64,000 nt of DNA from Rhodothermales bacterium (GTDB lineage Bacteria > Bacteroidota > Rhodothermia > Rhodothermales > VXPQ01): positions 1,968,731 through 2,032,730 of the forward strand of contig OX638293.1 in NCBI GenBank assembly GCA_951812335.1. The letters run 5' to 3'. This document shows positions 9,201-16,464 of this stretch, in pieces. Position 1 is the first letter of the stretch. Each line of letters begins with the position of its first letter. The translations under genes and the position numbers were made by a program. The notes below the pieces were generated by a model, which was not told the origin of the DNA, did no database searches, and was given only the letters and a program-made list of their open reading frames with translations.

Positions 9201-9662
9201 CCGGTTCGCATAAGACCTTAATTCGGCAACTACGTGTACGTAACAAAACCGCCCAAGGTTACACTGGGGTTTCCGTTCGGACAATTTCCTCCTCCGTGAC
9301 CAGGATGTCCATCCGGATATCGTGCGGCTCGGAGAGAACGGAATCAATCAGGCAGGCCTGATACGTCACGCCGATTCGGATAGCCTGAAGACCTTGCAGG
9401 AAGGTATCGTAATACCCTTTTCCATACCCGATCCGGTGCCCATCCCGCGCGCCCCCAAGCATTGGGACAATCACCGTATCGATCCGGTGAGTCGGTGCCT
9501 GCTCGCTTCCCGCAGGACGGGGAATCCCCCAGGGAGACTCCAGAGAAGGCTCTTCTCCCGTATACCGCACCGCGTACATGGATGGGACGTCGATATCCGG
9601 CACCAGGGGAAGGGCAACCGCCACGTCCTGCTCCCGGAGCCGGGCGATCAGCGAACGGATGT
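9201..9662. repeat. 462-bp tandem direct repeat, copy A
   Basis: This 462-bp block is repeated without a visible base difference at 9663-10124. It contains the 3' two thirds of the 5-formyl-THF cyclo-ligase gene plus 57 bp beyond its stop. The boundary sequence CCGGTTCG occurs at 9201, 9663 and 10125. Around it, the left flank (9185-9208) resembles the internal gene sequence (10110-10132) at most positions, so a short imperfect homology probably seeded the duplication. The period is a multiple of three. Confidence 0.93.
9259..9662 (-). pseudogene. Truncated duplicate of 5-formyl-THF cyclo-ligase gene
   Basis: Copy A of the 462-bp duplication carries codons for residues about 67-200 of the cyclo-ligase, identical to the intact gene, ending at the same stop codon. 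It lacks the first 66 residues, including the N-terminal RKQFRTYRQSL nucleotide-binding segment, although the C-terminal GYGKGYYD motif is present. An in-frame ATG at 9706-9708 in the junction could start a 149-residue product, but without the N-terminal lobe it should not bind ATP. It lies just downstream of the intact gene, so it would be transcribed but is most likely a fresh, non-functional duplicate. Confidence 0.85.
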
Positions 9663-10124
9663 CCGGTTCGCATAAGACCTTAATTCGGCAACTACGTGTA
9701 CGTAACAAAACCGCCCAAGGTTACACTGGGGTTTCCGTTCGGACAATTTCCTCCTCCGTGACCAGGATGTCCATCCGGATATCGTGCGGCTCGGAGAGAA
9801 CGGAATCAATCAGGCAGGCCTGATACGTCACGCCGATTCGGATAGCCTGAAGACCTTGCAGGAAGGTATCGTAATACCCTTTTCCATACCCGATCCGGTG
9901 CCCATCCCGCGCGCCCCCAAGCATTGGGACAATCACCGTATCGATCCGGTGAGTCGGTGCCTGCTCGCTTCCCGCAGGACGGGGAATCCCCCAGGGAGAC
10001 TCCAGAGAAGGCTCTTCTCCCGTATACCGCACCGCGTACATGGATGGGACGTCGATATCCGGCACCAGGGGAAGGGCAACCGCCACGTCCTGCTCCCGGA
10101 GCCGGGCGATCAGCGAACGGATGT
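9663..10124. repeat. 462-bp tandem direct repeat, copy B
   Basis: Second unit of the duplication, overlapping the 3' part of the intact cyclo-ligase gene. It appears identical to copy A through both the coding part and the 57-bp downstream flank. It ends at CCGGTTCG (10125), where the intact gene continues with CGCCGCCCGG whereas the two repeat starts continue with CATAAGACC. Perfect identity means either a very recent event or a collapsed/duplicated assembly segment. Confidence 0.93.
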
Positions 10125-10323
10125 CCGGTTCGCGCCGCCCGGTCATCGGCCAGTATGCAAAAACGAACCCGGCGCAGTCCATTTCGGGAAGCGCAAGGAT
10201 CCGCTCCACCATAGCGGCGCTCCGTCGCGCATAGTTGTCCTCCGTCAGGCTCTGCCGGTAGGTGCGGAACTGCTTTCGCAACCTCGATTTCTCGTTTGCT
10301 GCCTTGTCGGGGTGGGGGATCAT
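9721..10323 (-). CDS. 5-formyltetrahydrofolate cyclo-ligase
   Basis: 200 residues, the normal size of the family (YgfA/MTHFS). The N-terminus has the basic nucleotide-binding segment SRLRKQFRTYRQSL, the middle has FAYWPMTGRREPDIR, and the C-terminus has the hallmark GHRIGYGKGYYDTFL, which binds ATP and folate. The enzyme converts 5-formyl-THF to 5,10-methenyl-THF with ATP, clearing an inhibitory folate storage form. It is a single gene on the minus strand, divergent from ffh; about 390 bp separate the two starts and contain a dispersed repeat. Its 3' two thirds are duplicated in tandem just downstream. Confidence 0.93.
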   Translation of the reverse strand: MIPHPDKAANEKSRLRKQFRTYRQSLTEDNYARRSAAMVERILALPEMDCAGFVFAYWPMTGRREPDIRSLIARLREQDVAVALPLVPDIDVPSMYAVRYTGEEPSLESPWGIPRPAGSEQAPTHRIDTVIVPMLGGARDGHRIGYGKGYYDTFLQGLQAIRIGVTYQACLIDSVLSEPHDIRMDILVTEEEIVRTETPV

Positions 10324-10428
10324 GTGTATAGCGTATGCGTAGGGAAGAATTCCATGAAGATTCCGGGGCAGGAGCGACGATCTTGAAGTTGATCCGGGTG
10401 TTCTGATTTCATATCTTGTTAGGCTATT

Positions 10429-10620
10429 AAGGATACTCTGATCAAAACCGCTTCGCTCAGCACTTCACGTTTGTGCGTAAAGCGCCCTTCGGGAGACTGC
10501 GAAAAGCACGCTGGCCGTGTCATTCCTCATTATGTGGGGCCTACCACATTGCTTCGTCATTCCTTGCCAGCCCACTCCTCGCAAGCCTCTGAACCTTGCG
10601 GACTTAATCAGAGTATCCTT
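10429..10620 (-). mobile_element. Dispersed TIR repeat (MITE-like), 192-bp medium copy
   Basis: Bounded by perfect 14-bp inverted ends (AAGGATACTCTGAT ... ATCAGAGTATCCTT). In reverse orientation it matches the full copies at 40317 and 56257: the 45-bp core (10517-10561) is identical to the 56257 copy, and the surrounding stem is retained with several G-T pairs. About 65 bp are missing between the two halves of the second hairpin, which is left as a compact GCGCTTTACG / CGTGAAGTGC stem. The left flank is TA. It lies between the divergent cyclo-ligase and ffh genes. Confidence 0.85.
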
Positions 10621-10642
10621 GAAAAATAAACAAGCGCCCGGG

Positions 10643-10680
10643 TTTCATCGTTCATCTGTTACGATGAAAACTTTTTTCTA
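10643..10680 (+). terminator. Hairpin with T-tract upstream of ffh
   Basis: A perfect 9-bp inverted repeat (TTTCATCGT 10643-10651, ACGATGAAA 10661-10669) with a 9-nt loop is followed by ACTTTTTTC. This looks like an intrinsic terminator or attenuator reading rightwards, although the stem is AT-rich. It lies 36 bp before the ffh start, so it could limit read-through from the repeat at 10429-10620 or attenuate ffh. Apart from that repeat and this hairpin, I see nothing else in 10324-10715. Confidence 0.45.
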
Positions 10681-10715
10681 TATACGCAAGCCATTGTTGT
10701 GTAGCACACGTCGTC

Positions 10716-12065
10716 ATGTTTGAGAGCCTCTCGCAAAAGGTTGAAGGCGCGTTAAAGCGCGTCAGTGGCCAAGGGCGCATCAACGAGTTGAATGTCGCGA
10801 ACATGATGCGTGACATCCGGCGCGCTCTGCTGGAGGCCGATGTAAACTACCAGGTTGCACTCGATTTTACGGAACGCGTTCGCAACGAAGCTCTTGGGGA
10901 AGACGTTTTATCGTCGGTTTCTCCCGGAGAGCAACTCGTAAAACTGGTTTACGACGAACTGGTCCGGCTCCTCGGAGACGATCACAAAGGCGTTGCCCTT
11001 GCACAGCATCCCCCCACGGTCATTCTTGTGGCCGGTCTGCAAGGATCCGGAAAAACGACCTTCTGCGCAAAGCTTGCCCACTATTTCAGGCAGCAGGGCA
11101 ACACTCCTTTGCTGGCGGCGGCGGATGTATACCGCCCGGCAGCGGTGGCGCAGCTTGAAACGCTGGCCCGCTCCATTGACGTACCGGTTTATTCCATTAT
11201 GCAGGACGGGCAACCTGCCCGGGATGCGGTGCGCGTAGCGCGCGAAACCATTCGGGAAGCCCGGCGCACCGCGCGCGACATCGTCATCGTAGACACGGCA
11301 GGGCGGCTTCATGTGGACGAGGAGATGATGACCGAAGTGGCGGACATTAAACACGCCGTGGATCCGGATGAAATTCTCTTTGTTGTGGACAGCATGACGG
11401 GGCAGGATGCCGTTCAGGCAGCGCTTGCTTTCAATGAACGTCTTGATTTTGACGGCGTCGTGCTTTCCAAACTGGACGGAGACACACGAGGCGGCGCAGC
11501 GCTCTCCATACGCTCGGTCGTCCGGAAGCCAATCAAATTTGCCTCCATAGGGGAAAAGGTAGAGGCCCTCACGCCATTTCACCCGGATCGTATTGCACGA
11601 CGCATCCTCGGCATGGGCGATGTCGTTTCGCTTGTCGAAAAAGCCCAGGAGCAATTCGATAACCGACAGGCCGAGCAACTACGTAAAAAGATACGTTCAC
11701 AGGATTTCGATCTGGCCGATTTCTATGAGCAACTCCAGCGAATTCAGAAAATGGGATCGCTCAGCGACATTGTCGGGATGCTTCCGGGCATGGGTCGACA
11801 GATGCGCGACGTGAATATTGACGACAACGCCTTCACACAGATTGAAGCCATTATCCTTTCTATGACGCCTGAGGAACGCCGCCATCCGTCCATACTGAAC
11901 GGAAGCCGCCGGCGGCGGATCGCGCGGGGCAGTGGAACAGAAGTGCGTGATGTGAATCAACTGCTCAAGCAGTTCAAAGACATGAAAAGGATGATGAAAA
12001 CCGTTTCGCGCATGACGGATGCAAAAAGGCCGGTAGACTTTGCCAGATTAGCGGGCCAGGCATAG
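10716..12065 (+). CDS. ffh: Signal recognition particle protein Ffh (SRP54 GTPase)
   Basis: 449 residues. N domain at residues 1-90, then the GTPase G domain with P-loop GLQGSGKTT (107-115), DTAGRL (G3), SKLDGDTRGG (G4 region) and a C-terminal methionine-rich M domain (MGSLSDIVGMLPGM, MTPEERRHPSILNGSRRRRIARGSGT) that binds 4.5S RNA and signal sequences. Ffh delivers ribosomes making membrane or secreted proteins to FtsY at the membrane. It leads the translation operon ffh-rpsP-rimM-trmD-rplS-smpB-tyrS, all on the plus strand with short gaps. The leader contains a hairpin with a T-tract at 10643-10680. Confidence 0.97.
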   Translation: MFESLSQKVEGALKRVSGQGRINELNVANMMRDIRRALLEADVNYQVALDFTERVRNEALGEDVLSSVSPGEQLVKLVYDELVRLLGDDHKGVALAQHPPTVILVAGLQGSGKTTFCAKLAHYFRQQGNTPLLAAADVYRPAAVAQLETLARSIDVPVYSIMQDGQPARDAVRVARETIREARRTARDIVIVDTAGRLHVDEEMMTEVADIKHAVDPDEILFVVDSMTGQDAVQAALAFNERLDFDGVVLSKLDGDTRGGAALSIRSVVRKPIKFASIGEKVEALTPFHPDRIARRILGMGDVVSLVEKAQEQFDNRQAEQLRKKIRSQDFDLADFYEQLQRIQKMGSLSDIVGMLPGMGRQMRDVNIDDNAFTQIEAIILSMTPEERRHPSILNGSRRRRIARGSGTEVRDVNQLLKQFKDMKRMMKTVSRMTDAKRPVDFARLAGQA

Positions 12066-12150
12066 CATCTTTTATTGCAGCAAGGGGAAGCAAAAAATTC
12101 CGCACTACGCAACGCACTTAATCAATCATCGGAATCAAGAGGCATACACC

Positions 12151-12960
12151 GTGGCAGTAAAACTTCGTTTGCGTCGCATGGGACGCAAAAAACTTCCGCT
12201 CTGGACTATAGTCGCCGCCGATTCGCGTCGTGCACGTGACGGCCGCTATATCGAAAAACTCGGCAATTACAATCCTCTCGTTAAACCCTCTTCGGTCGAT
12301 CTTAACGTTGAACGGATCCATTACTGGCTTGCGCAGGGAGCTCAGCCATCCGATACCGTACGTAATCTACTGAGTCGAGAGGGCATTTTACTGGAGCGGC
12401 ACCTTCGCCTCAAAGGGAAGCCGGAAGAAGAGATCCTGCAGGCGGTAACGGAGCATCGCGAACGACATGCGGCAAACCGGGCGACTTCCGCGAAAGAAAC
12501 TCCGAAAATCCGCCGCCGGAATGTGCTGGACGAAGAAAAGAAACGTGTGGCCAGGCAGGAAGCGGACACGGCAAAGCGCCGGAAGGAAGCAGAAGAAAAA
12601 GCAAGATTGGAGGCGGAAGCAGCTAAAAAGAAGGTGGCCAAAGAACGTATGGAGGCAGAGAAAGCCGCTGCCGAAGCTGCTGAAAAAGAGCAGGCTGCGT
12701 CTGCGAGCGGCGATGCCGAACAGAAAGATACTGTAAAGGAAACCCCTGCTGCGAGGGTAGACGCCGCGGGACAGGAAGCGTCTGCAGATACTCCTGAAGA
12801 GGGGGCTGCGTCCGCGAGCGGCGATGCCGAACAGAAAGATACTGTAAAGGAAACCCCTGCTGCGAGGGTAGACGCCGCGGGACAGGAAGCGCCTGAGACT
12901 ACCCCTGTGGAAGACGATGCTCCCGAAGAAAAGGCGGAAGAAAAAAAGCCGAAGAAATAA
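12151..12960 (+). CDS. rpsP: 30S ribosomal protein S16 with long charged tail
   Basis: GTG start at 12151 after AAGAGG. Residues 1 to about 80 are a normal S16 domain (VKLRLRRMGRKKLPLWTIV, then DGRYIEKLGNYNPL), a 30S assembly protein. The remaining 190 residues form a low-complexity extension. First comes an EK/RA-rich stretch likely to be a long helix (RRKEAEEKARLEAEAAKKK), then an Ala/Glu/Asp-rich region with a duplicated 37-codon unit. Extensions after S16 are common in Bacteroidota, but 269 residues in total is long even there. The tail is expected to project from the ribosome; its role is unknown. Confidence 0.95.
   Translation: MAVKLRLRRMGRKKLPLWTIVAADSRRARDGRYIEKLGNYNPLVKPSSVDLNVERIHYWLAQGAQPSDTVRNLLSREGILLERHLRLKGKPEEEILQAVTEHRERHAANRATSAKETPKIRRRNVLDEEKKRVARQEADTAKRRKEAEEKARLEAEAAKKKVAKERMEAEKAAAEAAEKEQAASASGDAEQKDTVKETPAARVDAAGQEASADTPEEGAASASGDAEQKDTVKETPAARVDAAGQEAPETTPVEDDAPEEKAEEKKPKK
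12694..12890 (+). repeat. 111-bp in-frame tandem repeat in the rpsP tail
   Basis: Two copies with a period of exactly 111 bp (37 codons), starting at 12694 and 12805; the second is incomplete (to about 12890). Each encodes AASASGDAEQKDTVKETP then AARVDAAGQEA. The copies differ at very few bases, so the expansion is recent relative to the rest of the gene. Confidence 0.9.
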
Positions 12961-12990
12961 CGCCTTCTTCCGTACCCGTTCATTGATCTT

Positions 12991-13536
12991 ATGACTACCC
13001 CCGGCCGAACCGATACGCTCCTGCTTTTGGGACGCGTATACCGGGCGCATGGGCTGTCGGGCGAAATCAAGGTAATCCCCGAAACGGACGACCCAACGAC
13101 ATTCGAAGCATTATCGGCAATGTATGTCGGGCAGACTCCCGACACGGCTCTTCTTACGAACGTGCAGGGCGTCCGTTATCAAAACGCCCGCAAGGGGCCG
13201 CTCGTAATTCTCAAATTGGAAGCCATCGAGTCGCGGGAAGCCGCCGAGACATTGCGAGGCGCTTTACTTTATGCTCCTGTCGGTGCGCTCCCCGAGCTTG
13301 ACGCAGACGAATTTTATCTTCGCGATCTGATCGGACTTGTTGTCGTTGAAGAAAGTGGTGACCGGATTGGCGTTGTGGAGGATGTGTTGGCGTTCCCGGG
13401 ACAGGATATGCTTGTTATTGCACGCGACCGGCAGTCCTCGGCTATGGTGCCGGCCGTGCCTGAGTTCGTGGTGAACATTGATTTTCAGGCGGGACAAATC
13501 ACCCTTCGCGTTATCGAAGGACTACTTGACGGATAA
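12991..13536 (+). CDS. rimM: Ribosome maturation factor RimM
   Basis: 181 residues. The N-terminal RimM domain opens with [19 protein letters not shown], matching the family's GRIxGxHGLxGEVKV block; the C-terminal PRC-barrel half includes [12 protein letters not shown] and [13 protein letters not shown]. RimM assists 16S rRNA processing and 30S head assembly around S19. It sits 30 bp after rpsP and 14 bp before trmD, the conserved order of this operon. The ATG follows no strong Shine-Dalgarno sequence. Confidence 0.95.
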   Translation: MTTPGRTDTLLLLGRVYRAHGLSGEIKVIPETDDPTTFEALSAMYVGQTPDTALLTNVQGVRYQNARKGPLVILKLEAIESREAAETLRGALLYAPVGALPELDADEFYLRDLIGLVVVEESGDRIGVVEDVLAFPGQDMLVIARDRQSSAMVPAVPEFVVNIDFQAGQITLRVIEGLLDG

Positions 13537-13550
13537 ACAGGAAATACACT

Positions 13551-14234
13551 GTGCGCATCGATATTGTCACCGTACTTCCTGGGTTGGTTGCCGGTATGCT
13601 GAAGCACGGCGTATTCCGGCGAGCCACGGAGAAGAGCCTGGTGGATGTCCGGGTTCACGACATCCGAACGTACACCCTGGATAAACATCGACAGGTGGAC
13701 GACTACCCGTACGGAGGCGGCGCCGGCATGGTATTGAAACCGGAACCCGTTTTCCGATGTATAGATGCGATTCGGGCGGAAAGCGATGTATCCGTTGACG
13801 AGATCGTGTATCTCACGCCGGATGGCGAAACGTTGACGCAGGAGACAGCTACCGCAATGTCTCTCCGGAAACATGTTGTGCTCCTGGCGGGACATTACAT
13901 AGGGGTAGATCAGCGGATCCGGGATGCGCTGGTTACTAGGGAGATATCCATGGGGGATTATGTCCTGAGTGGCGGTGAAATCCCGGCGCTCGTTCTCACG
14001 GATGCCATGACTCGTTTGATCCCAGGGGTTCTGGGAGATGCCGAATCGGCATTGTCCGACTCGTTTCAGGACGGATTATTGGGAGCTCCGGTGTATACGC
14101 GTCCCGCCGAATTTCGGGGTATGAGCGTGCCGGAGGTTTTACGGTCCGGAAACCATCGGGAGATTGCCCGATGGAGAGAACAACAGCGACAGCACCTGAC
14201 GCAACGTCGAAGACCGGATTTATCCGGAAACTGA
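13551..14234 (+). CDS. trmD: tRNA (guanine-N1)-methyltransferase TrmD
   Basis: 227 residues from a GTG start at 13551. Family blocks are all present: [11 protein letters not shown] at the N-terminus, [29 protein letters not shown] (in place of the more common GRYEGxDxR), and [11 protein letters not shown] in the trefoil-knot SAM-binding region. TrmD methylates G37 next to the anticodon of tRNAs for Leu, Pro and Arg, preventing +1 frameshifts. It is somewhat short at the C-terminus. The gene lies 14 bp after rimM; a 75-bp gap precedes rplS. Confidence 0.95.
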   Translation: MRIDIVTVLPGLVAGMLKHGVFRRATEKSLVDVRVHDIRTYTLDKHRQVDDYPYGGGAGMVLKPEPVFRCIDAIRAESDVSVDEIVYLTPDGETLTQETATAMSLRKHVVLLAGHYIGVDQRIRDALVTREISMGDYVLSGGEIPALVLTDAMTRLIPGVLGDAESALSDSFQDGLLGAPVYTRPAEFRGMSVPEVLRSGNHREIARWREQQRQHLTQRRRPDLSGN

Positions 14235-14309
14235 ATCCGCATTCCGAAACCTGGTTCGTACCAGGCATCATCGTAATTTAGACATCATCCTATTTAGAGG
14301 TACAGCGCC

Positions 14310-14675
14310 ATGGCTACGGATCTATTACATCTCGTCGAAACGACCCAGGTTCGGGACGACATGCCGAAATTCCGGCCCGGCGATACGGTGAACGTACACT
14401 TTCGCGTAGTCGAGGGGGATAAGGAACGTATCCAGCAGTACCAGGGCGTTGTCATTGCCGAACAAGGCTCCGGGGCGGGTCGGACATTTACGGTACGCAA
14501 GATATCCAATGGGGTAGGAGTAGAGCGTATTTTCCCGCTCTACTCACCCAAAATTGCGAAGATTGAATGTGTTCGTCAGGGGCGCGTGCGGCGGGCAAAA
14601 CTGTATTTTCTGCGGTCCCGGCGCGGAAAGGCGGCGCGTATCAAGGAGAAAATCCGTGACGCGTCCAAACGATAG
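14310..14675 (+). CDS. rplS: 50S ribosomal protein L19
   Basis: 121 residues, typical length. Core motifs include [31 protein letters not shown] and [18 protein letters not shown], followed by the basic tail that contacts 23S rRNA at the subunit interface. The ATG at 14310 follows TAGAGG. The 3' end overlaps the GTG start of smpB by 20 bp, and the smpB ribosome-binding site is embedded in the last codons of rplS. Confidence 0.96.
   Translation: MATDLLHLVETTQVRDDMPKFRPGDTVNVHFRVVEGDKERIQQYQGVVIAEQGSGAGRTFTVRKISNGVGVERIFPLYSPKIAKIECVRQGRVRRAKLYFLRSRRGKAARIKEKIRDASKR
14643..14648 (+). promoter_or_regulatory. Ribosome-binding site deciding the smpB start
   Basis: AAGGAG lies 7 bp before the GTG at 14656, inside the last codons of rplS. 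It is one of the clearer Shine-Dalgarno sequences in the window and selects this GTG over the ATG further upstream in the same frame at 14554, which would overlap rplS by about 120 bp. Confidence 0.75.
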
Positions 14676-15138
14676 AGCATCGGGAGACATCACTCCTGTC
14701 GCAAAAAACCGCAAGGCGTATTACGAATACCACGTCGAGGAAACGATCGAAGCGGGGATCGCGTTGCGGGGCAGCGAGGTAAAGTCCGTCCGGCAGGGAA
14801 AAATCAGCCTGCAGGAAGCCTGGTGCCATGTTGAGGATGGAACGATGAAGCTGATGGATTGCCACATTGCGCCCTATGCGTTTGCCGATGCCTCAACGGC
14901 GCCCTCGCCGGTACGCTCCAGGCAGCTTTTGCTGCATCGCCGAGAGATCCTTAAATGGCAAAAGGCTTGCGCCCAAAAGGGATATACGATTATTCCGCTG
15001 TCCGTTTATGTAAGAAACGGGTATGCGAAGGTGAAGATCGGACTTTGTAAAGGGAAAAAACTGCATGACAAGCGGGCCAGTGTCGCCGAGCGGGAAGCAA
15101 AGCGCCGCATGGAACGGGCTTCTCGTGTTCGGCATTGA
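14656..15138 (+). CDS. smpB: SsrA-binding protein SmpB
   Basis: 160 residues from GTG 14656. The family opening appears at residues 14-40 ([16 protein letters not shown], then [16 protein letters not shown]), followed by SLQEAWC and the C-terminal [12 protein letters not shown] and basic tail. SmpB partners with tmRNA to rescue stalled ribosomes; the tail enters the mRNA channel. The start is supported by AAGGAG 7 bp upstream and by the family's short pre-core segment. It overlaps rplS by 20 bp and is followed by tyrS 5 bp later, extending the usual rpsP-rplS operon. Confidence 0.95.
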   Translation: MTRPNDRASGDITPVAKNRKAYYEYHVEETIEAGIALRGSEVKSVRQGKISLQEAWCHVEDGTMKLMDCHIAPYAFADASTAPSPVRSRQLLLHRREILKWQKACAQKGYTIIPLSVYVRNGYAKVKIGLCKGKKLHDKRASVAEREAKRRMERASRVRH

Positions 15139-15143
15139 AACCC

Positions 15144-16379
15144 ATGAAATTTCCTCCGATCGACAAACAACTTGCGCTGATCGAGCGTGGCGTGGCTGAA
15201 ATAGTCCCGGAAGACGCCTTGGTCGAGAAACTGCGCAGGGCGGAAAAGACGGGCGAGCCGCTCATCGTCAAACTGGGATGCGATCCAAGCCGCCCCGACC
15301 TGCATCTGGGCCACTCGGTGGTGCTCCGCAAACTGCGGCAGTTTCAGGATATTGGCCACCAGGCAGTGCTTATCGTAGGAGATTTTACGGGAATGATCGG
15401 CGATCCAAGCGGACGTTCCCGAGAACGCCCTGCGCTGAGCGTCGAAGAAACCAGAGAAAACGGGCGCTCCTACTTTGAACAAGCCTCGCGTATTCTCGAC
15501 CCCGAACGTACGCGGATCGTCTACAACTCGGAATGGCTGGAGAAGCTGAACTTCAGCGATGTGATCCAGCTGGCAGGGAAATATACCGTTGCCCGGATGC
15601 TCGAACGCGACGATTTCGAAAAGCGGTACAAGTCCGGCGAGCCGATAGGCATCCATGAGTTTCTCTATCCGCTTGCCCAGGCGCAGGATTCGGTAGCGAT
15701 CCGGGCGGATATCGAACTGGGCGGCACGGACCAGAAATTTAATCTGCTCGTAGGGCGGGCGGTGCAGCAATCCGAAAAGATGGCGCCGCAGGTATGCATC
15801 ATGATGCCTATTCTTCCCGGTACGGACGGCGTCGAGAAAATGTCCAAATCGCTCGATAACTATATCGGTATCTCGGAATCCCCTGAGGAAATGTACGGGA
15901 AGACCCTTTCCATTCCGGATGACCTTATTTACCAATGGTTCGAGTTGGCTACGAACGTACCGACAGAAGAACTTCCGGCGATAAAAGCCGCTGCGAAGAG
16001 GGAACCCCGAAACACGAAACATCGGCTTGCGTGGACGATCGCGAGCATGTACTACGGCGACGACGCGGCAGATCAGGCTCGGAGCCACTTCGAGAAAACC
16101 GTAATCAGGGGAGACGTACCGGAGAACATGGAAAGCGTCCGATTTGCTATGGATGAAGGGCCTCGCATGGGTATTCTTGATCTGATGACCCGGGCAGGAC
16201 TTACGGGTTCGAACGGAGAAGCGCGTCGCCTCATTGCGCAACATGCCGTCTCCATTGACGGGGAGAAAATTTCTGATGTGCGGATGGAAGTGGACGTGCA
16301 TGTCGGCCCTTCGTTCGTGATCAAGGCGGGCAAACGACGATTCGCCCGCATTTTGAGAGAGGAAGAAGGCATTTCCTGA
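15144..16379 (+). CDS. tyrS: Tyrosyl-tRNA synthetase
   Basis: 411 residues from ATG 15144. Class I synthetase signatures are HLGH at residues 54-57 and KMSKS at 232-236; VGDFTGMIGDPSGRS and LGGTDQKFNLLVGR are tyrosine-binding blocks. A C-terminal S4-like RNA-binding domain (TGSNGEARRLIAQHAVSIDG) recognises tRNA-Tyr. The KMSKS version together with this length places it in the TyrZ-like subgroup. It lies 5 bp after smpB, so it is probably the last gene of the ffh operon. Confidence 0.95.
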   Translation: MKFPPIDKQLALIERGVAEIVPEDALVEKLRRAEKTGEPLIVKLGCDPSRPDLHLGHSVVLRKLRQFQDIGHQAVLIVGDFTGMIGDPSGRSRERPALSVEETRENGRSYFEQASRILDPERTRIVYNSEWLEKLNFSDVIQLAGKYTVARMLERDDFEKRYKSGEPIGIHEFLYPLAQAQDSVAIRADIELGGTDQKFNLLVGRAVQQSEKMAPQVCIMMPILPGTDGVEKMSKSLDNYIGISESPEEMYGKTLSIPDDLIYQWFELATNVPTEELPAIKAAAKREPRNTKHRLAWTIASMYYGDDAADQARSHFEKTVIRGDVPENMESVRFAMDEGPRMGILDLMTRAGLTGSNGEARRLIAQHAVSIDGEKISDVRMEVDVHVGPSFVIKAGKRRFARILREEEGIS

Positions 16380-16464
16380 GTGGAACCATTACCTCGGGGA
16401 TACATATTTATCGCGTATCCGGGTACGCCGACCGCTGCGAGTACTACATCGCTTCTACTTGTTA

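Noticed and set aside
9259-9708. The 149-codon frame in duplication copy A as a functional gene
   Set aside because: It lacks the N-terminal ATP-binding part and differs from the intact gene only by truncation.
12342-13145. Ser/Ala-rich minus-strand frame opposite rpsP
   Set aside because: It mirrors the low-complexity Lys/Glu/Ala tail of S16 and has no independent support.
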